DNA from: a virus
Length of the DNA stretch: 23,180 nucleotides
Direction: 5' to 3' (one strand)
Virus record (IMG/VR): IMGVR_UViG_3300044678_003134
Span: 1-23,180 of that record
Every line of letters begins with the position of its first letter. Within the stretch, counting starts at the first letter, position 1. Shown here one piece after another: positions 1 through 6,851 of this stretch. The notes under the pieces were generated by a model. It had not been told where the DNA came from, searched no databases, and saw only the letters and a program-made list of their open reading frames with translations. The position numbers were made by a program, and so were the translations under genes.

Positions 1-1745
1 GTATTGATGATGGTTCTGAATTTGAAGTTAGTGTACAACTTCCAATTGAGGTTAATACACCTTTAGTCGTAATAGAATCTGAATTTTTTGATACATATGA
101 AAGTAATATACCAATAGCAACAATACAAAGTAGTGTAAATGTAAGCGATAATGGTAGTATTGATACACCTAACTTTACTAATGTTGCACAAAATATGAAT
201 TTAGCACCATTATGGGAAGCAAAAATTTGTGAAAATGAAAAATCTGATTTTTCATTCACAGGTGGTACAAAAATAACATTATCAAGTTTAACACAATCAT
301 CAATATTTAATAAAACGACAGGAACTACTCATCCTGTAACATTTCAATTTACATCCAATACATCAACTTTATCATCAAATACTACAAATTTTTATTATAC
401 AGTTCATAAATATGATAAAAATATAACAGGATTTAGTGATACCGTTATATTTAGTTCAAAAACTTTAGGATATACAGCTTTTACAGGTACGAATATACTT
501 AATACTAGTATTAGTGGCAATTATTTAAGTAATGATTCAGAGTATATTATAAAACCTTATTTTGAATATACAACATGTCCTGAAACGGCAACAACTTTTA
601 GCGCAATTTCAGCTTATAATCAATATGATTTTTTCTTAATTTCGGGATATACTGTTCAATCTTACATTGATTCTACAGGTGGTACTAAATTTTATAATCA
701 AAGTCAAAGATATTTTAATTATACGGCATTTACTATAACAGATACAGGTTCTAGCGTAACAACATTGGTTGATAAAAATTCTTATGCGTCATCATTTGTT
801 AATTACAATTCATTAGATGATTATTATTTTGTTTCTATTGCTAATGCTGAAAAACCAATATTACTAATACCACAAGTGAATGTTCAAGAGCAAGGCTTGG
901 TAACAGAAACTACTGTTGTTAATCTAATAGAATTTGTAGATTTTTATTTAGAATTTGAACCAATTGGTGATATAGTGGTAGCAGTAAATGGTGTTACAAT
1001 ACAAAAAGATTTGGAATATATACAAAATCCTGACCCAACATTACCAATATCAATTAAAAATAGGGCATTTAGACTTTTAATGCGTTTAACTTCATCACAT
1101 GATGATATATTAACTGTAACATATTATAAAAAACAAGATATAAATATTAAAAAACTAGTTAAAGAAGATTTAAATTTTACAGGTTCTACTAAAATAGTAA
1201 GCGCAGCTTCGGGTAATTATGAAATATCATTAACATATCCAACATATAATAGTGAAATAGCTGTTTATCTTAATGGTACAATTTTATCAAAAGGTATAGA
1301 TTATAATTTAACATTAACAGATGCTAACAAAGTAATTTTATTATATACACCACTAGATAATAGTGTTTTTTCAGTTGTTTATCTTACTGAAACTGATTCT
1401 ATTGGTGTAAATACAACTATTCAACCAACAGCATTAATAAGTAATATAAATTGGACAACCAATAATTTAATATCAACAAATGTTACAGGTAAATTTATAC
1501 ATCAATTTTATCAGTTATCTGATACAGGACTTACAGGTAATACTGTATATACAGCAGAAACTGCTTATGATTATTTAACAAATAATTTTAGTCAAACATT
1601 TGATTGGCAAAATTCTTCTCCACTTGTTCTTGGAACAACATATTATTATAGAATTGCATCAACTAAATATTTTACAACAATAAATTATATAGATTTAAGT
1701 TCAGTAACTTATAGTGATACTGTAAAAATTAAATTACCTTTATAA
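1..1745 (+). CDS. Phage tail fibre/baseplate-like structural protein (5' end outside window)
   Basis: The frame is open from the left edge, so the Met codon at 195 is internal and the true start lies outside the window. The protein is rich in Thr, Ser, Asn and Tyr and looks all-beta, as virion surface proteins do. Two tandem modules are visible: one around 915-1135 with the core VAVNGVTIQKDLEY, and one around 1150-1395 with VYLNGTILSKGIDYNL, each ending in a 'D..LTVTYY'- or 'VFSVVYL'-like strand. This VNG...DY pattern recurs in phage tail fibre and adhesin modules. The last ~100 residues resemble a fibronectin type III-like domain (W..., LGTTYYYRI, final Y strand). The gp5-like gene starts 1 base after its stop, so it belongs to the tail operon. 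The exact role (fibre, baseplate or neck) is not resolved. No signal peptide can be judged because the start is missing. Confidence 0.75.
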   Translation, partial: IDDGSEFEVSVQLPIEVNTPLVVIESEFFDTYESNIPIATIQSSVNVSDNGSIDTPNFTNVAQNMNLAPLWEAKICENEKSDFSFTGGTKITLSSLTQSSIFNKTTGTTHPVTFQFTSNTSTLSSNTTNFYYTVHKYDKNITGFSDTVIFSSKTLGYTAFTGTNILNTSISGNYLSNDSEYIIKPYFEYTTCPETATTFSAISAYNQYDFFLISGYTVQSYIDSTGGTKFYNQSQRYFNYTAFTITDTGSSVTTLVDKNSYASSFVNYNSLDDYYFVSIANAEKPILLIPQVNVQEQGLVTETTVVNLIEFVDFYLEFEPIGDIVVAVNGVTIQKDLEYIQNPDPTLPISIKNRAFRLLMRLTSSHDDILTVTYYKKQDINIKKLVKEDLNFTGSTKIVSAASGNYEISLTYPTYNSEIAVYLNGTILSKGIDYNLTLTDANKVILLYTPLDNSVFSVVYLTETDSIGVNTTIQPTALISNINWTTNNLISTNVTGKFIHQFYQLSDTGLTGNTVYTAETAYDYLTNNFSQTFDWQNSSPLVLGTTYYYRIASTKYFTTINYIDLSSVTYSDTVKIKLPL

Positions 1746-1746
1746 T

Positions 1747-2652
1747 ATGAGTAGCGATTTAACTTGGGGAAGAGAATTTGATAGTAATAGACCATTAAAT
1801 CCAATAATGGATATGATTATTAATAATATTTATATTGGAAAAGTAGCATTAGTAAATGATGTTACTAATAGTGGTATAATACAAGTCTTTATTGATGGAG
1901 TAGACAGGGCTGGTGTTACTGATGAAAATTTACCACTTTGTTATCCATTAATGTCAAGAGTTATTCATGTAATGCCAAAAGTTGATGAAGCGGTTTTGGT
2001 CTTAATGGCTTCTACAAAAGAAGGGTATGATAGAAGAAGATATTGGATTGGTCCATTATTAACAAATTATGAAAAAATAGGTCATGATAACTTAGGAAGT
2101 GGTAGAAATTTAATTGATGACCCATTATTAAAATCACAAAATAATAAAAAGCGAGAAAGAGACATATTTCCAATTGATACACAGGGTTCTACAACACCAA
2201 ATTTAGATGATGTTACAATTGTCGGTAGAAATAATACCGATATTAGACAATCTGAAAATAAAATTACTTTAAGAGCAGGAAAACATAAAAAAAATATACC
2301 AAGAGAAATAAATGATGTAAATCCTGTTTATTCTATTTTAGAATTTATTGATAATAATAACTCTTATAGTTTAACAGCAGGTGATGAAATTTATTTAATA
2401 AGTCATAAAGGTAGAAATACATTTAAAAAAGTTCTTACTAATAGTGATATTCAGGATTTGAAAACAAATTCTCAATCAATGTTATATGGAGAGTTGACTG
2501 TGGAATATTTAAAAATATTAACACAAGCATTTTTAACTCATATTCATCAACATCCACAAAAAGAACCTATAAAAAAAGAGGTTGTTGTAGATTTAGAAAA
2601 GAAATTAAATGAAATTCAAGATTTATTGGCAAAAAACATAAAAATTAATTAA
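1747..2652 (+). CDS. gp5-like baseplate hub/spike OB-fold protein without a lysozyme domain
   Basis: A 301-residue protein. Residues about 25-105 fit the N-terminal OB-fold of phage baseplate hub/spike proteins (T4 gp5 family): IYIGKVALVND, then IIQVFIDGVDR, CYPLM, PKVDEAVLVL and YWIGPLL, matching the usual 'G.V..v.DP...grV.V...P......P.vGe.VlV' order. Residues 160-180 (GRNNTDIR...ITLRAGK) resemble the start of the segment leading into the spike. Near the C-terminus is a His-rich motif, HIHQHP (265-270), followed by a charged helical tail. T4 gp5 (575 residues) carries a lysozyme domain between these parts; nothing like it is seen here. It lies 1 base after the upstream structural gene and 40 bases before the sheath gene. 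I infer a central baseplate hub or spike component. The fold assignment is fairly safe; the exact T4 equivalence is less so. Confidence 0.7.
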   Translation: MSSDLTWGREFDSNRPLNPIMDMIINNIYIGKVALVNDVTNSGIIQVFIDGVDRAGVTDENLPLCYPLMSRVIHVMPKVDEAVLVLMASTKEGYDRRRYWIGPLLTNYEKIGHDNLGSGRNLIDDPLLKSQNNKKRERDIFPIDTQGSTTPNLDDVTIVGRNNTDIRQSENKITLRAGKHKKNIPREINDVNPVYSILEFIDNNNSYSLTAGDEIYLISHKGRNTFKKVLTNSDIQDLKTNSQSMLYGELTVEYLKILTQAFLTHIHQHPQKEPIKKEVVVDLEKKLNEIQDLLAKNIKIN

Positions 2653-2655
2653 AGT

Positions 2656-2682
2656 TTGAAATTAAAAACTATTTATAATAAA
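2656..2682 (+). promoter_or_regulatory. Candidate phage late promoter of the tail sheath gene
   Basis: TTGAAA at 2656-2661 is followed 12 bases later by TATAATA inside the 15-mer ACTATTTATAATAAA (2668-2682), 10 bases before the sheath ATG. The same 15-mer, again preceded by TTGAAA, lies just upstream of the gene at 17537. The spacing is too short for a standard -35/-10 pair, so a phage-specific sigma or a T4-like -10-only late promoter is more likely. In DNA this AT-rich, 15-mers can repeat by chance; the positional match is the main support. Confidence 0.4.
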
Positions 2683-2692
2683 ATATTATAAA

Positions 2693-5458
2693 ATGGCAAA
2701 TTTTAATTTTAAATCACCAAGCGTTAAATTTCAAGAACTAGATAGAAGTTTCGCTTCCACCCCATCTTTGGGAATCACTTCGGTTGGTATTGTCGGGGAA
2801 ACATTAAAAGGCCCTGCTTTTTCACCAATTTTAGTGACTGATAAATCTGAATTTAGAAGATATTTTGGTGGTACATCTACTGAAAAATATGCTGATGGTT
2901 CAGGAAGAATGAAATATTTAGCACCAACATATGCTTATGCTTTTTTAGAAGAAGGTAATCAACTTTATTTTACAAGAATTCTTGGAAAATCAGGTTACAA
3001 TGCAGGAAAAGCTTATGCTATTACAGTTGGTGGTTCTTGTTTAACTTCCACTTCAGCACAAACATCAGTTTTTTCTTCTTCAACAGGAAATACTACATTT
3101 AGTGGTGCAAATGTTGTAACATTTACTGCAAATTCTGTAAACTATAGTTTTACGATTACAGGAAATGGAACATACGATAATGTTTCAAATATTTCTTTTG
3201 TAAAAAATTCAAGCAATGTGTTTACAGCATCTAGTGCTTATGTAACTGTTAGTGCATATAGTGGTAGTCCAATAAGTGGTTTAGCAAGTTACACTTCTTT
3301 TACATATACAGCACAAACTGACCCAACTTATGATAACATGGTTGTGGCAATTTTGAGAAGTAGAGGTACAGGTTCACAAGATAGTGCAACATTTAAAATT
3401 TCTTCTGTAACAGGTACTTTTGCAAGTACGGTAAGAAATCCACTATCAAACTTTACATTAACTGCTGTTGGTGCTTCTGTAACTGAAAACTTTGAATTTA
3501 ATTTAGATGTAACTTCATCTAATTATGTTGCAAAAGCAATGGGCTTTAAAAATTCAGATACAAAATCAAATATGTGGGTTGAAGCAGTTTACCCTGATTT
3601 AATTAGATTCATTGCTACTAGTGGTAAAATTTATGATGTTAAAAATATACTTTCATTAACATCAAATACATTTTCCAATTATAAAGCACAATATACAAAT
3701 CCTGAAACACCTTGGTTAGTTTCTGAAATTAATGGTAGTAGTGTAAGTAGATTATTTAAATTTATTTCTTATTCAGATGGTGATGCTGCAAATAGAGAAG
3801 TAAAAATTGCAATTGAAAATATTAATCCAACAACTAAAGAATTTGATGTTATTGTAAGAGACTTTGCTGATAGTGATACAAATCCTTCAATTCTTGAAAG
3901 ATTTGGAAGATGTACTATGAATCCTGCTGATAATAACTTTATTATGAGAAAAATTGGAGGTGTTTATAGTGATGCTGATACTACCTTTTTAGAAGATGCA
4001 AGGTCAATATACATCTATGTTAATGTAAATGTAAATGCTCCAATTGGTTCAATTCCTTGTGGATTTGAAGGTTACCAATTAAGAAACTATTCAACTTCAA
4101 CAACAGGTGCTGCTAGTTCAGGATTGACTCCTGTTATGATTTATAAAACAGGTTACACATCAACTGATAAAGTTCTTAAAACTTATCTTGGTATTTCTGA
4201 AAAAGCTTTTGATACAACAGATACAAAAGGTTTGTCAGTAAACTCTGATTTATTTAAATACATAGGTGCTAATGATGTTGCTTCTAGTCTTAGTAAAACA
4301 AAAGGTTTCCACTTAGATTCAGGTGCAACAAGCACATACACAGATTCTCAAGGAAATGTAATTGGTCAATTTGCAGTTGGTGCAGGTGCAATTTCAAATA
4401 CTGATAGTGTTGCATCAGGAACTTACTATGCTGATTTAACAAAACGTAAATTTGTGGTAGTTCCGGCAGGTGGTTTTGATGGTTGGGATGTAAACTATGA
4501 AGTTTTAGGTGGAAGGTCAAATACTGCTTTGTTTGCACAGGGAGGTGCTAGTGGATTTACTAACTCTGATTACAATGCTTATAAAGAAGCATATCAAGTT
4601 TACGAAGATACCGAAAGAACACCAATTAACTTGTTTGCAACTCCGGGTATCAATTGGCAAAATAATACTGAACTTGTAAAAGATGCTCTTGAAATTATCG
4701 AAGAGATTCGCCAAGATGCACTTTATATTATTGATGCTCCTGATGCTAACTTAAATTCTACACCAACTGTTGTTGCAAATAGTTACGTTGATGATTTAGA
4801 TGGTGCTGAAATTGATTCTTCTTATGCAGCTACTTATGTACCATACATTAGAAGAAAAGATGCAGATTCAAATACAAATATCTTTATTCCACCAACAGGT
4901 GAAGTATTAAAAGCAATGGCTTTAGCTGATAGAACATCATTTATTTGGTTTGCAACAGCAGGTCTTAACAGAGGTGGTCTTCCAAATGCTAGAGATGTAA
5001 GAAAAACATTTAAAGAATCTGATAGAGATATTTTATATCTTGGTAGATTAAATCCTGTTGTTAAGTTTTCTAATAATACACCGGGAGTGTTTGTTTATGG
5101 TCAAAAAACTTTACAAGTTGCAGATTCTAAACTTGATAGAATAGATGTAAGAAGACTTCTTCTATATGCTAAACAGATTATTTCTGCACAAGCTAGATTA
5201 TATTTATTTGAACCAAATGATGAAACTTTAACAAGTAGCTTTATTAGTGAATCGAATAAAAAACTTAAAGTTATTCAAGATAATAGAGGTTTACAAACAT
5301 TTAGAGTTAGATTAGATAATACATTAAATACGGCAGAAAGTAGAGACAGAAATGAACTATATTTTGTAATAGAATTGTTACCAATAGGTGCTGTTGAATT
5401 TATTGGTCTAACATTTGTTGTAAATAAATCTACAACTACAATACAATTTAACGCATAA
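2693..5458 (+). CDS. Tail sheath protein (T4 gp18-like)
   Basis: The contractile sheath subunit polymerises around the tail tube and drives DNA ejection on contraction. The N-terminus has the sheath opening 'SPSVKFQELDRS...', then a short strand (GITSVGIVGETLKGPAF) and a segment reading 'FRRYFGG...YLAPTYAYAFLEEGNQLYFTRILG', typical of gp18-type sheaths. The conserved C-terminal domain (about residues 637-921) includes INLFATPGINW, ALYIIDAPD, the 'DVRKTFKESDRDILYLGRLNPV' stretch, RIDVRRLLLYAKQII and a final strand GAVEFIGLTFVV. At 921 residues it is clearly longer than T4 gp18 (659). The extra length is a Ser/Thr/Gly-rich middle part (about 100-630), probably surface-exposed beta domains. It is followed by the tail tube gene 40 bases downstream, the order found in T4-like phages. 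Identity is secure. Confidence 0.95.
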   Translation: MANFNFKSPSVKFQELDRSFASTPSLGITSVGIVGETLKGPAFSPILVTDKSEFRRYFGGTSTEKYADGSGRMKYLAPTYAYAFLEEGNQLYFTRILGKSGYNAGKAYAITVGGSCLTSTSAQTSVFSSSTGNTTFSGANVVTFTANSVNYSFTITGNGTYDNVSNISFVKNSSNVFTASSAYVTVSAYSGSPISGLASYTSFTYTAQTDPTYDNMVVAILRSRGTGSQDSATFKISSVTGTFASTVRNPLSNFTLTAVGASVTENFEFNLDVTSSNYVAKAMGFKNSDTKSNMWVEAVYPDLIRFIATSGKIYDVKNILSLTSNTFSNYKAQYTNPETPWLVSEINGSSVSRLFKFISYSDGDAANREVKIAIENINPTTKEFDVIVRDFADSDTNPSILERFGRCTMNPADNNFIMRKIGGVYSDADTTFLEDARSIYIYVNVNVNAPIGSIPCGFEGYQLRNYSTSTTGAASSGLTPVMIYKTGYTSTDKVLKTYLGISEKAFDTTDTKGLSVNSDLFKYIGANDVASSLSKTKGFHLDSGATSTYTDSQGNVIGQFAVGAGAISNTDSVASGTYYADLTKRKFVVVPAGGFDGWDVNYEVLGGRSNTALFAQGGASGFTNSDYNAYKEAYQVYEDTERTPINLFATPGINWQNNTELVKDALEIIEEIRQDALYIIDAPDANLNSTPTVVANSYVDDLDGAEIDSSYAATYVPYIRRKDADSNTNIFIPPTGEVLKAMALADRTSFIWFATAGLNRGGLPNARDVRKTFKESDRDILYLGRLNPVVKFSNNTPGVFVYGQKTLQVADSKLDRIDVRRLLLYAKQIISAQARLYLFEPNDETLTSSFISESNKKLKVIQDNRGLQTFRVRLDNTLNTAESRDRNELYFVIELLPIGAVEFIGLTFVVNKSTTTIQFNA

Positions 5459-5498
5459 ACAATAAAAATAGACTAATTAAAATAAAGAAATAAATAAA

Positions 5499-5996
5499 AT
5501 GGCACTAGGATTTAGAAACGTACCTAATCAATATGAACCTTTAAGACCTAACAGGTTTGAATTAAAGTTTCCTTCACAAGATATTGAATTGCATAGATAC
5601 ACATGGATTGTGAATGCTATGGATAGACCAAAAATGAAAGTTAATCCTGTAGCAATAAAATATTTGAACTATGAACAAAAAATTGCAGGTCATGTTACTT
5701 TTGAAGACTTGACTATAGAATTTATTGATTTGCAAGGCCCATCTTCTGCACAATTAATATTGGAGTGGTTTAGATTGTGTGCTGAAAACTTAACAGGTCG
5801 AATGGGTTATGCTTCAGGTTATAAAAAAGATTTGAATCTAATTGCATTAGACCCAACATTAGTTGGTGTTCAGCAATTTACACTTTTCGGTGCATTTATC
5901 TCTAATGTTGATTTTGGAAAAAATGAATACACTAGTGATGATGTGCAGAAAATAACATGTACATTAAGTTACGATTACGCAGAAAATAATTACTAA
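5499..5996 (+). CDS. Tail tube protein (T4 gp19-like)
   Basis: A 165-residue protein, almost the length of T4 gp19 (163). It is the subunit of the inner tail tube through which DNA passes. Visible family features are the N-terminal 'PNRFELKFPS' strand, a central 'GHVTFEDLTIEFID...SAQLILEWFRL' segment, and the C-terminal run in which a strand 'LFGAFISNVDFG' precedes 'VQKITCTLSYDYAE', which matches the closing strands of gp19/Hcp-fold tube proteins. It sits directly after the sheath gene with 40 bases between them and ends 24 bases before a strong terminator, so it is the last gene of this structural transcript. The start ATG is preceded by 'aaataaataaa' and no Shine-Dalgarno sequence. Identity is secure from length, motifs and position. 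Confidence 0.93.
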   Translation: MALGFRNVPNQYEPLRPNRFELKFPSQDIELHRYTWIVNAMDRPKMKVNPVAIKYLNYEQKIAGHVTFEDLTIEFIDLQGPSSAQLILEWFRLCAENLTGRMGYASGYKKDLNLIALDPTLVGVQQFTLFGAFISNVDFGKNEYTSDDVQKITCTLSYDYAENNY

Positions 5997-6020
5997 AAAA
6001 TAGTAATATTTAAAATTTAA

Positions 6021-6052
6021 AAATCCCATTGGTTTCCGATGGGATTTTTTTT
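6021..6052 (+). terminator. Rho-independent terminator after the tail tube gene
   Basis: AAATCCCAT (6021-6029) pairs exactly with ATGGGATTT (6039-6047). The stem can extend inward through a T-G pair and two G-C pairs, leaving a TTT loop. A run of eight T (6045-6052) follows. It closes the plus-strand structural block 24 bases after the tail tube stop and separates it from the heat-shock gene. Confidence 0.9.
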
Positions 6053-6094
6053 GGTATAAAAGTTGTATATTTATATTTATAAATTAATAATATT

Positions 6095-6448
6095 ATGACA
6101 TATACAATTGATAAATTTTTAAGGGATAATTGGTGGAATACTGATGATACCTATTCATTAAAAGTAATGAATTTTGATGATACTCTTAAATATAAAGAGT
6201 TTAAAAAACAATTACAATTTGCAGGATATGATAAAGAAGAAGTTTCTGTATCATATGAAAATGACTATTTGACAGTTGATGGTAAATCAAACATGCTAAA
6301 TAGTCAGTATACTAAAAAATATTATTTACCATCAAAATATTATGATGTAGATAATATTGAAGTAAAATTTGAGAAATGTATTCTAAAAATTGAATGTAAA
6401 TTGAAAGAAGAGAAAGAATCAAAAGTTATAAAAATTAAAATCAAATAA
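6095..6448 (+). CDS. Small heat-shock protein (Hsp20/alpha-crystallin family)
   Basis: A 117-residue protein matching the alpha-crystallin domain at about residues 38-104: 'KKQLQFAGYDKEEVSVSYENDYLTVDGK' corresponds to the family's 'LPGvdkedIkV...dn.LtI.Ge' strands, then 'YTKKYYLPSKYYDVDNIEVKFEKCILKIE' to the 'f.R.f.LP..vd.d.I.A...nGvL.I' half. The usual Gly of the A-x-x-x-n-G-V-L motif is Cys95 here. A C-terminal I-x-I anchor is present (IKI at 112-114, within VIKIKIK). Family members are ATP-independent holdases that keep unfolding proteins soluble. It lies alone behind the tail-block terminator, and its last 8 bases overlap the end of the convergent minus-strand gene. A role in virion assembly or in protecting host proteins during infection is inference. 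It has a shorter N-terminal arm than many bacterial members. Confidence 0.85.
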   Translation: MTYTIDKFLRDNWWNTDDTYSLKVMNFDDTLKYKEFKKQLQFAGYDKEEVSVSYENDYLTVDGKSNMLNSQYTKKYYLPSKYYDVDNIEVKFEKCILKIECKLKEEKESKVIKIKIK

Positions 6449-6851
6449 ATCTGATTACAATAACTTTTTTTACTCTTTCTGAGGAGGGATTGAATTTTCT
6501 TATATAAAGTGGTTTGCCTGATTTGCTAAACACTTTTATATTAAATTTTAATTTCCATCCTTTTTCTTTTAATTCATTTAATTTAGTTATTTTTTTATGA
6601 AAAAGAATACTATCACCATCCATGCCTAAATAATAATCACTTTCATGACATAATATAGTATGTGTTTTTTTATTATTTAAATCTTCTATTTCAATCCTAT
6701 CAAGTACATCAGTCATTCTTAATTTTATCTCAACATTAATAAATTTATTAATGCTAACTGTTGTATAGTATATTTTCTGACTATAACCATCAAAAATAAA
6801 AAATCCCCAAATTATGGGGATTAATTTTATTATCCTTCGCACATTAAACAT
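6441..6851 (-). CDS. Small putative secreted protein, function unknown
   Basis: A 136-residue protein that I do not recognise. With the ATG at 6851 the N-terminus reads as a signal peptide: positively charged MFNVRR, a hydrophobic core IIKLIPIIWGFFIF, then DGYS-Q, a cleavage context common in Bacteroidetes exported proteins. The rest is beta-rich and charged, ending in 'KVIVIRFI'. This start overlaps the 3' end of nrdA by 22 bases, and the nrdA terminator hairpin (6791-6822) falls inside the signal-peptide codons, so transcription would need read-through. The next in-frame ATG (6716) would remove the signal peptide and start inside the beta-rich part. Its 3' end overlaps the convergent heat-shock gene by 8 bases. 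That it is a gene is likely; the start and export are less certain. Confidence 0.6.
   Translation of the reverse strand: MFNVRRIIKLIPIIWGFFIFDGYSQKIYYTTVSINKFINVEIKLRMTDVLDRIEIEDLNNKKTHTILCHESDYYLGMDGDSILFHKKITKLNELKEKGWKLKFNIKVFSKSGKPLYIRKFNPSSERVKKVIVIRFI
6791..6822 (-). terminator. Rho-independent terminator after nrdA
   Basis: AATCCCCA (6802-6809) pairs with TGGGGATT (6815-6822) around a 5-base loop. Read on the minus strand the hairpin is followed by TTTTTTATTTTTG (6803 down to 6791). It begins 8 bases past the nrdA stop codon, the expected place for the end of the nrdB-nrdA transcript. It also lies inside the reading frame of the downstream 136-residue protein. Confidence 0.85.

Noticed and set aside
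195-197. ATG at 195 as the start of the first gene
   Set aside because: The same frame is open without stops from base 3 to 195 and encodes similar Thr/Ser/Asn-rich sequence, so the Met is internal and the gene enters from outside the window.
4290-4714. Open minus-strand frames inside the sheath gene
   Set aside because: They lie entirely within the well-supported sheath gene, have biased composition (many His, Gln and Leu, or Phe and Ile) expected from reading its complement, and show no motif.
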